In this document: positions 44,857 through 56,104 of the stretch, piece after piece
Layout: each line of letters starts with the position of its first letter
How positions within the stretch are numbered: position 1 is the first letter of the stretch
Source: Galeruca laticollis
Lineage: Eukaryota; Arthropoda; Insecta; Coleoptera; Chrysomelidae
Assembly: GCA_963921935.1 (NCBI GenBank)
Contig: OY998178.1
Location: 58,253,451 to 58,317,450, forward strand
Length of the DNA stretch: 64,000 nucleotides
Direction: 5' to 3'
Notes under the pieces: generated by a model
Databases searched by the model: none
What the model was told of the DNA's origin: nothing
The model's input: only the letters and a program-made list of their open reading frames with translations
Translations under genes and position numbers: made by a program

Positions 44857-47310
44857 TTAGGACCGAAATTGGCAGAGTTTGCATGATTTTATCGTTTGTT
44901 TAATCATATTTAAATCTTTCTTACATATATGATAATATTCCATAAACATAAAATGTAATTTCCCTATCCTATGTGTTAATTTATGTAGTGTAATTCGGTG
45001 ATTATCAATTTGGCTAAATTTTGTGACCAAACGTATATTATACTTCTTTGTCATTTATGATTTTGTAATAAATATTATTTTTATATAATTATTTTTGTTT
45101 TCCTTTCTGTTCTAGATTTCTTTGATCCTCAATTATTACTTGCAGTGAAAAAATTCCTGTCGATTGATTCATAACAATCAAACCAATTTTGTATTCAAAG
45201 ATATTTTTGGTTTTGTCCCCATCCATTTTGCTGATTGTGTGAGGTACAATATTCTTTTCACCTGGTACATGGGTAATATCAAATGAGTATTCAGCTAACA
45301 ACAAACTCCATCTGTGTATTCTCGCTTTGTTACATTTATTTTTCCGAATGGTAGCGAGAGCTTGATGGTCTGTCTCAATCTTAAATTTGTTTTCTAGCAA
45401 GAAAAATCTTAGTTTTTCTACACAAAATATGATATTGGCCAATTCCAATTCCCCTACACTATAGATCTTCTCAAATTTCTTTGTCAGGCATGATAATAAA
45501 GACAAATGTACTTCCTTCCATCCTTGTTGTTGCGTTAGGACTCTTGAAAATATCTGCTTTGGTGCACCAATCTTTAATTTACATGGTAATGTATAATCCG
45601 GATGATATATTTCAAGTTCTTCTGCAAAATCATTTTTTATTTGATTGAATGCTTACTCCTGTTGTTCACCCATTTCCATCTCACGTTCTTCTTTAAAAGT
45701 TCTACTGATCGTATCATCTTCTGTGCGATATTTGATATCTATCTTTTAAACTGATTTATAACTTCTAAGAATCCTCTCAAATTCGAAAAATGTTTGTATT
45801 CCTTGATATTTTTTATCTTTTCAGAATCCATACTTACTCCAGTTTGATCTATTTTCAAATCCGAGATATATTATTTCCGGCTTATAAAACTGACATTCCT
45901 GTTCAATTATTAACCAACCTCATCAAGCCTTCTAGGCACCGTTTCAATATGTTTATACTGTAATTCTTCGATTTCTGAATAGATCAAAATGTTGTCAACA
46001 TAGTGTAACAGAAAATCTTCAAAATTCCCTAATACTGTATGTAGTGTTTTTACTAAAGCAGCTGTTGCAGGTTATATTCCAAGAGGTGTTGCCTTAAATT
46101 GGTACACAACTCCATCTACTTTAAATCCACAATATTTTCTTGAATTTTCAAATAAATGTATGAGCCAGAAGCTATGTCTTAGGTCTAATTCAGAAAATAT
46201 TTTGGCATTTGAAATTGTCCCAATTAAAGCTACTATCATTTGAGGTGATTCGTACTCAGGCATTGTGTGTTTGTTCAAATTTCTCGCATCTAAACATATT
46301 CTTACATCGCCCTCGTTCTTTTTGACGATTACTATGGGATTGATATAGGGTGTATTGCTGTGCTCAATTATTCCATTATTAGTTCTTTAATCGTTTCTTT
46401 GATATTTTCTTTATACTTATAGGGTATCGGATATCTTTTAATTTTGAAATTCCCCATATTTTTAACCTTTAATTCATGTATAGAATGTGATTTTCTTCGT
46501 TAACTAAACCAATATACTTCTTCACCAGCTTTCCTATCATTTCTTTTTTATGTTTTCTGTAATCTAATATAATATTTCCACTATCCCCTTGTTCTTCATA
46601 AATTCTTTCCATATACCTATCTACCTTATTTCCCTTTCCGAAATCCATACTATTATTTCTCCATTCCATATCATTATAATCATTATATTTATTTATTATA
46701 TTATGTACCAATCATCTAGAAACTCCAATCCAATTTCGTTCTTTTCCTATCACCATATCATTCTCCATATTTTCTTGTTTTATTTATTCCCGTATTTCTG
46801 ACTCATCTGGTCTTTCTATAATATTAATTATATTTCCATTTCTTACTTACTTACTTCTTACTACTTCTTTCCATTTGGTTTGGAAACTTTTCATCTCTAT
46901 ATGATGGAATTTAATTATGCCTTTTTCGTAGTCAATGATAAACTTATGCTTCTCCAATTCTTCGGTACCCAGCTAGATCTCGTAGTCTAAATTCGGAACA
47001 ATCAATAATTGAACCTTAATAAATGTCTCTAAATTTTTTATATCTGTTATTAATGATTTAGTGGTTTCACCCAGTTTCTTCGAATTTACCCCAATTAAGT
47101 TTACTTTCTTCACCCTCATAACTTGTTACTTAAAATTTAATTTATTTATTAATGATTGGTACACTAATGATGTTTCCGAATCACAGTCTATCAAAATTTG
47201 GACAGCTACGTCTTTAACTTCAACTTTTATGATAATTGAGCTATTTGTTTCTTGTTACAGATCGGTATGCAGTTTGATGAATTCCCGGGGATGTGCATAG
47301 CTGTACAGAT
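44857..47310 (-). pseudogene. Pol of decayed gypsy family 1, copy C
   Basis: Minus-strand pieces in pol order: protease near 47,200 (ILIDCDSETSLV, where DTG or DSG is expected, so the active site is lost), RT (KMPEYES-like MPEYESPQMIVALIGTISNA and ELDLRHSFWLIHLFENSRKY at 46,072-46,278), RNase H (LTKKFEKIYSVGELELANII, FKIETDHQALATIRKNKC, HRWSLLLAEYSFDITHVPG at 45,089-45,505) and the integrase zinc finger (KQTIKSCKLCQF at 44,857-45,054). The integrase core is missing. Stops are dense. Confidence 0.78.
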
Positions 47311-47539
47311 TCTTTGAAACCCCATTATTATTTAAAAATCCTGTGGGGGATCTCTACTTCCCTCCACATGGAAGAACCATTTTCGTTTTCCGAATTATTT
47401 TCCCAACGTCTGCTCCCAACATTTTCTTGTGATTGTGCCCTATTATGGCTCACCCTATGTTTACAAGTCGCCATACATCTGCTATACTTTCGCCTGTGGT
47501 TGAAATTATATTCATTCGACGTGTTTTCTCGTTAATGTA

Positions 47540-48830
47540 GCTATTATTCTATTTCTATCAAAATTATTATAGTCATTGTTATTAGCATCATTCGTTAAAT
47601 TGTTGTTATTATTGTGATGATAATTATTATTTCTAGTATTATTATTACTATTAATATTCATTTTGTTAATGTCTCATTAAAATTTCTACCAATATTGTTA
47701 TTATTAAAATTTCTACTATAATTATTATTATTTCCATTAAAAGTATTTTCATTTGATTTTACCATGCCCCTATCTATTCTAGTTAAATAGTTTAGAAGCT
47801 GATCGAAATTCTGAAAACTTTGTATTGCGATGGTTTAGCATATTTAATGTTTGAAATGTCGCGAAAAGTACAAGATGGTTTCTCGTTCGGTGAGTTTAGG
47901 TGCCATATGTTGTATTTGGTTGTAAAATTGAAGTGCATAGTTATGCATGGTGTTTCCTCTCCTCTCGTCATATTTTCCGAAATACAGTCGTTCTTGGAGA
48001 TGTCCCACGTTTATCTCGATCCAGGATTTTTATAAATTGCTTCTCAAAATCGATACAATTAAGAATTTCGGTTTCCTTACAGGAAAACCACAACGAAGCC
48101 TCTGCATTGTGAACGTTGACATTTTTTTCCTGATGTTCTTTTTTGTAGATTTTGAGTTTCTTGTACATCTCATCGATTTCTCTTTTTAAGCTTCTATCTG
48201 TTCTTAAGTTTTACTCTCACTCTATTTCTTTGTTTAATTTTTTTTCGATCATATTTATATTTTTATCGTTCTTTATAATTTCTCTCCCTATTTTTCTAGC
48301 GCTCTCTTTTATTTAATTCTTGATTTGATTATCATTTTCTTTTAATTTTCCTATCTCTGTTGACTGTATTTTCTTAATTTCCATTATTCTTCCAATCATT
48401 TCTTCCCTTATTTCCTGTTTCGATTTTCGTTATATACTCTGGATTCTTCCATTTGTCTATTTACAGCTTATAAGTTTTTCTTCCATTTTTTCCATATTCT
48501 CCGTCATGTTCTTTTCTTGTATCTATATTACGCTGTGTATCTACTTTATTTAACGTTTCTCCAATTTTTCGATATTGTTTTCCAATTTATACCTATCTTC
48601 TTCCATCTTCTTTTCCAATTTCCCCAGTAATTTTAATATTGCATCTTCTCTATTTGTTCTTTTCTTTAGTTTTGTTTTTGTATCCTGTTCCGAATCATTG
48701 TTATCCTTACCTACATCCATTCTAACTTCTTACCCTTGTCCTACTTCTGTTGTTTCTTTGTCTTCAATTTCTCTCCTTTTAATATTATTTCCATATCCTC
48801 ACATTCATTTGATCCGTGTTTGTTTTTAGT
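47540..48830 (-). pseudogene. Gag of decayed gypsy family 1, copy C
   Basis: Heavily frameshifted. The Asn-rich tail is recognisable at 47,540-47,760 (runs of AAT/ATT codons), capsid remnants near 47,800-48,060, and Lys/Glu-rich coiled coil at 48,170-48,800. The layout equals that of the intact Gag at 17.1-19.0 kb. Confidence 0.65.
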
Positions 48831-48952
48831 GAATATTAAAATATGACAATATTCAAATTATTTAATAGAAATATATTTTGAAAAATTTTCGCCGTTTTAC
48901 AATCATTCGATTAGAAAAATATAATTTAAATTATTCAATTTGAGAAAACGGT

Positions 48953-48971
48953 GCCCCACGTTGTGATGCCA
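48953..48971 (-). other. Primer-binding site region of gypsy copy C
   Basis: The minus strand TGGCATCACAACGTGGGGC aligns in place and partly in sequence with the site of element A (TGGCTAGCTCAACGTG). The 5' LTR of copy C would start at about 48,973 on the plus strand and extend right, but I could not find its outer end. Confidence 0.4.
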
Positions 48972-48972
48972 T

Positions 48973-49950
48973 TAATTATTATGATATAATGTGTATTGTA
49001 TAGTTGTATACCTGTTTTATCAATTTATATTTGGAAAACTTATAATTTTTTTAGTTGTTGTATCTCCCCTGTATTCTTAGCATAACTATATCTACCTCCG
49101 CGCGTTTGTTCGCAGGCGTCAATCTGGCTCGCTGGCGACATCTATTAGAAATAGAATGATACGAAATAATGAAATACACGAATGAAATTTTAATTTCACA
49201 AAAAAATCGCTTTATTTTAAGCAAATTTAACGATTTTTGTTTTATAACATACAGTAATCAGCATAACACTTTCATCCATAGAGGATTTCTTATAAAACAA
49301 ACTAACGCATTTTTGAAATGAACGCAGTTTTATTAATATGTGAAATAGTTGAGATCCATTTTCAAATTTCATGTTTACTATGGAAACATTACTTTACATG
49401 TTTTGATTTTGTTATAGTTTATGTACTGATATAAATAAAAATTCAATAAAATAAGAAATTTAACAATGGCGATTTACAGTTGAAACAGAATGGCGACACA
49501 GAATAATTGAAAGTTCGGATTATTAATATTCATAACAACAAATGAACCTTTGAACCTTTTCATGTGGTAAGTAATATTATCCATAAGGTTTGTACTCACG
49601 AGTTGGTTTTTTCCATTAACATGTGTTTTTCAAAACACACATTCACCAATGGCATCCCTTAAGACTTCTAGAATATTTTCATGGCCAGCTTACTTTCTTG
49701 GTTTTTTACGACGAGAGATGTTGACTTGAAATAACGTATTGTATTCTTCTCTTCATTCCTCTATTTTCACTTTTCCGCCCAACACCTATCTAATATGCGA
49801 GAAAAGTATTGGTTTACCCCAAAAAGACTTGGAATTTTGGATTTTTTTGAGTTATTTTTTCGTTTCTCGGCAAGGAAAAATGGTTTTTAGAAAAAAATCC
49901 TATGTGTATATCATCGTCGTTGTCGTCGGCCAATTTTGTAACATGTCTTG
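48973..49950. other. Probable decayed LTR start, then unassigned DNA
   Basis: Beyond the primer-site-like word the sequence does not resemble the LTRs of element A. No coding frame is recognisable. A GC-richer spot at 49,095-49,145 is unexplained. Confidence 0.3.
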
Positions 49951-50345
49951 TTAGCACGATACATCCTCCGGAGTGCAACAAGTCATCAATTTTATGACTG
50001 AATACTGTACAAGACATCTCACAGATGAACCCTATTTATTTTTAGCTCACCAGAGTCCGTACAGCAGGGGCTATGGTACGTAAAGTACCACATTTTTATC
50101 ATTTTTGAAAAAAATTCGGGTTGTTAGTATACCAAAAAGGCACCGGAGTATTTACAAGTGAGCAATTTTACGGTTGTATATTGTTCTGGGAATATTACAG
50201 ATTAACCCTATTGATTTTAAGCTCACCCGAGTCAGTACAACAGGTTTAATATATCCAGATATACTACATTTTTGGAAAAATTTCAGTTTGTTAGCTCGAT
50301 ACCGCATCCGAAATGTAAACAAGTGATAGGGAGTCTTACAGATGC
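49951..50345. repeat. Degenerate tandem repeat, period about 170 nt
   Basis: Variants of TTAGCACGATACATCC...GGAGTG...ACAAGT start at 49,951, 50,124 and 50,291. Variants of ACAGATGAACCCTATTTATT...AGCTCACC-AGTC-GTACA-CAGG lie at about 50,020 and 50,196. Copies are well diverged, which suggests an old array. Confidence 0.7.
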
Positions 50346-51590
50346 GGAAACGGGAGTTTTGAATCTCGATATATTATTTTGTGGCACGAACATTTAAATA
50401 AATGCTGAGAAATAAAAAACAAACGTCAGGCAATGGCCTGTTTGAAGTTTACCTACCCGAAAATTCACAAACTTCTAAACATGTTTTGTACACTGCCTGT
50501 GTCCACTGCTACACCAGAAAAGCCGTTTTCAACCTAAGCAAGTATAAAAACTTATTTAGAAAATACTACTGCCCATGTGAGGCTTATAATGGGCTAGCCA
50601 TGCTGTTAGTTCATAGATAAGTTATATCGACTGAAGAATGATGACCTTGCTCTCAAGCTAAGGCGCTTAGATTTTCTATTGTAATACTTAAAATTGTTAT
50701 AATCACCATCAAAATTAAATTGTTTTTTGGTAAAATATTTTTATATAAAAGTACACTACCCGCCCCCCCCCCTAAGGTTCAAGTCTGGATACGCGACTGA
50801 AAGCAATGTATACAAGATTTGCCCACTTCATCAAAACTGTTTAAATAAATTTGCTAAAAACAAAAACAGAAGAATGGACTTTCAAGCAGTGTAATACAGT
50901 TTAGACATTAAGCGTCATAAGTGACTGTAATAAAGGATAGCTACTTACTACATGACATGTAAGTTTCTTTACGATTTTAGTTAAAACTTTGCACGTTCTT
51001 AATTTTCTGAACACCCTACGCTTCCAACCACAAGCCGCCACTAATATGAACGCTCAACTACTCAATTATTATGAACGTAACTTTTTCTTAAGACCAATTA
51101 TAAAAATACCAATGTAAGTTTATTCACAACTAAGTTACATTAAATGTAGTAGTATAGATAAGTCAGTGGTATAAAGTAAATAGAGGATTTTACCCAAGGG
51201 ACTTGGGGATTAGTATTGGAAGTTTCATCACTGTGCTAAAATGGACAATGACTGGTGAGTCAGTGGTAAGGGTAAGGTATTCCATTTTTTCAACTTACAG
51301 TGCATCTCTATATACTAAACGATATCAATATTTAAAAAGATTACCAGATTTTTTTACCAACCGCTAAACAGAAGTCGAACAATATTTTGGAATAATATTA
51401 GTTTTGTCTAAAATGTATTCTAATCTGATTTTCTGAAATATTTTTGCTTTTAAATAGATTTAGACAAAACTGCAATAGAAATTAATTCAATATTAAAGGT
51501 TTGTAGACTGTAGACTAACTCAATCACGATAACACCACAAGTTTATGTATGTCTATTTCCTTAACAAAGTATTTTTAGACATTTTTGCAG
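50346..51590. other. Putative intron; no gene seen
   Basis: DNA upstream of the GARNL3-like exon. A 72-codon plus-strand frame at 50,402-50,620 is not recognised and lacks convincing splice borders. Otherwise nothing seen. Confidence 0.35.
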
Positions 51591-51844
51591 TAGTAACAAT
51601 GGACAACGATAATCAGTATCGTTTGTCCGTATTTTCAGACGAATCCGTACCTTTGTTTGGGCCAAGCCTACCCTGTCCGCCAATATTCAACGATCCCTAT
51701 CTTTTTAGGGAGTTTCTACTAGTAAAGTTAATAAACGGTGAGAAGGCCACATTCGAAACACCCACATTCGCCAGAAAGAGACAGCGCACTCTGGATATGC
51801 TGATTAAGGATTTGTATTCAGAGCATATGATCGATGGAAGGATG
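51591..51844 (+). CDS. GARNL3: Internal exon of a Rap/Ran-GAP protein, GARNL3-like
   Basis: A pyrimidine-rich acceptor (ATTTTTGCAG, ending at 51,590) and a consensus donor (ATG|GTAAGT at 51,845) bound 254 nt that are open throughout in one frame. The peptide contains SDESVPLFGPSLPCPPIF and FREFLLVKLINGEKATFETP followed by FARKRQRTLDMLI. This is the C-terminal signature of the Rap/Ran-GAP domain (FLLxKLINxExA), and the LVKLINGEKAT...ETPTFA wording is what I know from GARNL3, a Rap-GAP plus CNH-domain protein. Rap-GAP domains stimulate GTP hydrolysis by Rap-type GTPases in the cytoplasm. The frame runs through the acceptor, so an in-frame ATG at 51,599 is probably not the start. Codon use is more balanced than in neighbouring elements. 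Other exons must lie outside or were not recognised. Confidence 0.8.
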
Positions 51845-52023
51845 GTAAGTTTTTTTTAATTTCACGAACAATATGGTCATTAGACTAGGAAATAATTATT
51901 TTATTAACATTCCAGGTTTTGTTTTTGCTGAAATTAGCTTTTGTATTTTTGAATATTTTAGTTAACTCTGTAAATAAATATATTACATAAGAACTCAATG
52001 TAAAACTGCGTTTCATAGAGTAT

Positions 52024-52212
52024 AAAAGGAAATAGTTTGGGAAATACTTCACAATAGGGGAACCAAGAAAAAACTGATAAGAGCTATCGGAAATATATAC
52101 AAGAAAACAAAAAACTATGCAATGATCAAAAACAGAAAATCAGAAATATTCGTCACGAAAGTAGGACCACGTCAAGGAGGAGGTTTAAACCCTACCATAT
52201 ATTATAATTTCA
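52024..52212 (+). pseudogene. LINE RT fragment, left half of an interrupted element
   Basis: Contains a decayed RT stretch (WEILHNRGTKKKLIRAIGNI, KNRKSEIFVTKVGPRQGGGL) that ends at MDKII just where the TAA run begins. The matching continuation (LDVGYRNIKVVETSKCAFVN) follows after the inserted R4-like LINE at 53,760. Confidence 0.65.
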
Positions 52213-52234
52213 ATGGACAAAATAATAAATAATA

Positions 52235-52291
<57 letters not shown>

Positions 52292-52311
52292 CATAATAAA
52301 TTAATAATAAT
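52213..52311. repeat. (TAA)n microsatellite at the 5' side of the R4-like LINE
   Basis: About 30 TAA/AAT units with a few interruptions, directly followed by the LINE's coding sequence. Confidence 0.9.
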
Positions 52312-53757
52312 TATGTCCAACGACATAAAAATGGAATTCGGGATAAATAAATGCAAAATTAACAGCATAGAGCGTGGCAAGTGGACAAACACCGAGGGCA
52401 TCAGGACTACAGGAGGCATAATAGAGCACATGGATGAAAACGACACATACAAATATCTTGGCATCGAACAAACAATTAAATTCAACCATACAGAACTCAA
52501 AAACAGTTTCATACAAAAATATTTGAAGAGACTCACACAATTACTAAAATGTAAACTCACATACAGAAACCTTACGAAAGCCATAAACTCTTGTGCCATA
52601 CCAACGCTCACTTACTCATTCGCAAATCTCAAGTGAACACCGACAGATCTCGAAAATATCAACAGACAGACCAGAACACTACTGACAAAACACCATATGT
52701 ACCACACTAACGCCTGTATAGAAAGAATTACTTTACCTCGAGCAGATGGTGGGAGAGGAGTTCTTGACATCCACCAACTACACGACACGCAAATATCAAA
52801 CCGAAGAAAATACTTTCATGACAAAAAGTCCGAAAGCGAACTTCACCTAGCAATAGTGAACGCCGACATTAACTACACTCCACTAGACTTACACAACACC
52901 GACCTTTCACTGAAGAACAAGAAAACCACATACAAAGAGAAAATACAAAGATGGACAAGCAAAGAACTACACGGACGATACTTCAATCAGACACAAGGTG
53001 AAGTCATCGATAAAGGACTAACACATAAATGGCTCCAGAAGGGTGACCTTTTCCATGAAACGGAAGGATTGATGCATGCTATACAAGATAAAGTAATAAA
53101 AACGAAAACATATAGCAAATACATATTAAAAGACCCCTCAGTTACAAATGACAAATGCAGAACAATAGAGCATATAACCCACGGCTGCAAGAGTCTTACA
53201 CCAACCAAATACCTGGAGCGACACAACACAGTCGCAGAAATCATCCACCAGAAAATGGCATATAGACTTTCACTAATAAACAAAACCGTACCTCACTTCC
53301 AGTACACGCCATCCGAAATACTGGAAAACCAGGAATACAAAATATACTGGGATAAAACGGTACAATCAGACAAAACATTAGCATGCAACAGGCCCGACAT
53401 CACATTTACTGACAAGAAAAACAAACACACCTACATCATAGACATTTCCATCCCTACCGATCACAATATAACAAACAAATATTCGGAAAAAATACAAAAA
53501 ACACCCCCCTCGCAATAGAACTGGAGAGAATTTGGAAGCAAACCCACAAAAAATTCACAGAAAATCTGACAGAACTCGACATACCTGAAAATATACACAA
53601 TCAAATACAAAAAAGCGTCATTTTGCACACATGCAATATAGTCCGCTCGTTTCTTATGGCACAATAGACTTCGTTTATACTTGGCCCGCCCGTATAAAGA
53701 AGAAATCCAGGGAACAAAAACCTTGTGAATTCCTAAAATAATAATAATAATAAAAGG
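52312..53757 (+). mobile_element. 5'-truncated R4/Dong-like LINE with restriction-like endonuclease
   Basis: Begins just after the RT catalytic box (DIKMEFGINKCKI) and ends in a short (TAA)n run (53,735-53,753). It is flanked on both sides by TAA repeats. Dong of Bombyx mori, an R4-clade element, is known to use TAA repeats as target, which fits this placement. Confidence 0.75.
52313..53640 (+). pseudogene. C-terminal half of R4-like LINE protein
   Basis: RT thumb region (YKYLGIEQ, TYRNLTKAINSCAIPTLTYS), then a TGA at about 52,634, then ITLPRADGGRGVLDIHQLHD and a Cys/His region (KCRTIEHITHGCKSL, shorter than the usual CCHC). It ends in the restriction-like endonuclease signature RPDITFTDKKNKHTYIIDIS (PD-(D/E)XK type, as in R2, R4 and Dong proteins). 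One extra C in the run at 53,506-53,511 shifts the frame, and the C-terminus continues to about 53,640 (ELERIWKQTHKKFTENL). The RT catalytic YxDD and N-terminal zinc fingers are missing. Confidence 0.8.
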
Positions 53758-54590
53758 GTGCAAGTGAAAAGTAAAAGCATTAGACGTTGGATATCGAAAT
53801 ATTAAAGTGGTGGAAACTTCAAAATGCGCTTTTGTAAATGACGTATTCGTATTTCCAAATACAGAAAGACAGTTACAAAGGAGAATAGACACATGGAACA
53901 CAACTCTAAAAAAATATGTCATAAATATTAATAAAGAAAAAACTAACGTTTTGGCAGTAATTGACAGGAAATAAGCATACACATAGAAAACCAAACATTA
54001 GACCAAGTACACGATTATAAATAACTAGGAGTAGTAAAAAATGAAGAAGAAAGACAAGATATAGAACTAAATGAAAAAATCGAAAACACAATTAAATGCT
54101 TTCATGCCCCAAACAAATATTTTTTTAATCGAAATGAGATCGCCAGAAAAACGGTAGTAAATATTTTTAAATCAATATATAGACCAATATTATCGTATGG
54201 ACACACACTTGGATTATGACAGACGTGCAAATAAGAAAAGTGATAGCAATTGAAATGAAATAAAGTTAGGGAGTAACGAATATGGATAAAGTGAAAAGTC
54301 AGGACATAAAAAAGAACTTGGAATTCAATCTATAACAGACTTTATAAATAAAAGAAAATTAAGTTGGAGAGAATACTTGCAAGGAATGAAAGGTTCCAGA
54401 ATGGTTAAGAAGGTGTGACAGGAGAAACCCGTCTGAAAAAGAAAAAGAGGACATCCAAAACTAACATGGGATGCATCACCAGCGAGGATTTTCAAAGAAA
54501 GAAAAATATCATGAACGTATGCTACAACACTGGCAAAGAGTAAGGAATGGAGTAAATTCGTATGTAAATAAGAAAAAAGTAATATAATCT
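53758..54590 (+). pseudogene. LINE fragment, right half of the interrupted element
   Basis: Resumes the RT with GYRNIKVVETSKCAFVNDVF (the YADD box is decayed to FVND) and continues with RRIDTWNTTLKKYVININKE, then LGIQSITDFINKRKLSWREY and RGHPKLTWD, the C-terminal blocks of the RW-GH/GRP-W LINE group seen also at 23.5 kb. Many frameshifts. Confidence 0.65.
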
Positions 54591-54622
54591 ACACCAGTAA
54601 TGGTAGGATTAGGATTATATAT

Positions 54623-54954
54623 ACGGGGTGTTTCTAAATTCAAAACTAAGTAATAATTTAAATTTCTAATAAAATATTTGATATTAACAAATGTGAGGTA
54701 TGCTAATTTCACCTCCTTATAATGTAAAGGAATGTTGAATAAAATACCAATGGTTAGTCCTCTGGGAATGCATAGAAATTACAGAGTTTCAATATTTCCT
54801 TAAATTTGAGAAAAAACATTAGAACTCACTTTCTCTCACCAACTTTTAGGGGTGGGATATCTAGGAAGGGAGTGAGCTGAGGAAATTTTATTATAGGACA
54901 GGTCCATCATAATTTCATTCGAGCAATCACCTCCTTAGTTTAGAAACACCCTGT
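54623..54954. mobile_element. MITE with short terminal inverted repeats
   Basis: ACGGGGTGTTTCTAAA at the left tip matches the reverse complement of the right tip (ACAGGGTGTTTCTAAACTAA). The 332-nt interior has no coding frame. Flanking TA-rich DNA hides any target duplication. The superfamily is not resolved. Confidence 0.7.
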
Positions 54955-54955
54955 G

Positions 54956-54956
<1 letters not shown>

Positions 54957-55021
<65 letters not shown>
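54957..55021. repeat. (TA)n microsatellite, left flank of Penelope element B
   Basis: About 32 TA units; the partner tract is at 58,825-58,939. Confidence 0.95.
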
Positions 55022-55026
<5 letters not shown>

Positions 55027-55060
55027 GTATTACTTTTCCTCAACCTTCTTGAATAATTTA

Positions 55061-55200
55061 TTTTAATCTGTAAACAATGAAACGATTCAGTCATGAATAA
55101 ACTTTGAAAAAGTTCCTAACCAAGGGACGGAACGTCAGTGACAACAAAATGTTTTTAATTAATTACACAACCTAATACCCAAGAATTAGGAAAATAAATT
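55061..55200 (+). repeat. Direct terminal repeat of Penelope element B, left copy
   Basis: Matches 58,685-58,823 (TTTTAATCTGTAAACAATGA, CAGTCATGAATAAACTTTGA, CACAACCTAATACCCAAGAA) with about ten differences. It is flanked by inverted repeats at 55,022-55,064 and 55,190-55,234 (TATTACTTTTCCTCAACCTT and its near-complement). Confidence 0.85.
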
Positions 55201-55267
55201 ATTCAAGAAGGTTGAAGGAAAATAATACTTTTATTGAAATTAACCCATACTTCGTGGAATCTGCTCA

Positions 55268-56056
55268 TATTAGTGTCTTAAATGAAAACCACGGTTTCTA
55301 GTTAATTCCACAATATAATAAAAGTTATTGAAAATTCTAAAAAATTGACAATTGTTTCAAAATTGACAATTGTTTCAATAAATCAATATCATCGTCATAA
55401 TGACAGAAGTTACATTTTATTTGATGCCTACCTGATGTTAAGTAGTTATTTTTGGCTAGACCAAGAAGTGACCTAACTTGTGATTGACTTAATATATGTT
55501 TATAGAAAAAAGAAGAAGATGTGATATTACAAATATTGAAGCTTAGATATAATTAGCCCTATGGTGATATCCTGGATATCATTTTTCCAATTAAGATCAG
55601 TATAACTGTGCAATGATATAGAAAACCAGTCAATGAACAGTTAAATCTAGGGAGCTCTCCACTAATAAACTGTCTTCTTAAGTGATAATTGTAAAGATCA
55701 GCAGATATAGTTTTCCTGGTTTTCTATATCATTGCACAGTTATACTGATCTTAATTGGAAAAATGATATCCAGGATATCACCATAGGGCTAATAATATCT
55801 AAGCTTCAATATTTGTAATATCACATCTTCTTTTTTCTATAAACATATATTAGGTCAATCACAAGTTAGGTCACTTCTTGGTCTAGCCAAAAATAACTAC
55901 TTAACATCAGGTAGGCATCAAATAAAATGTAACTTCTGTCATTCTGACGATGATATTGATTTATCGAAACAATTGTCAATTTTTTAGAATTTTCAATAAC
56001 TTTTATTATATTGTGGAATTAACTAGAAACCGTGAGATTCATTTAAAACACTAATA
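55268..56056. repeat. Foldback leader of Penelope element B
   Basis: The left arm 55,268-55,629 and right arm 55,716-56,056 are reverse complements at well over 90 percent identity, around an 86-nt loop. The left arm has an extra 17-nt tandem copy of TTGACAATTGTTTCAAAA, which explains the length difference. The coding region starts about 50 nt to the right. Confidence 0.92.
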
Positions 56057-56104
56057 CTCTTATTATATATGGCATTGGATTAAAAGTGCTAAATTCACGA
56101 AATC

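Noticed and set aside
50402..50620. 72-codon plus-strand ORF with several Cys residues
   Set aside because: No family resemblance, no good splice sites, and no second copy; not enough to call a gene.
54623..54954. Treating the MITE and the adjoining (TA)n as one unit
   Set aside because: The MITE tips end clearly at 54,954, while the TA tract has its own partner at the far side of Penelope element B.
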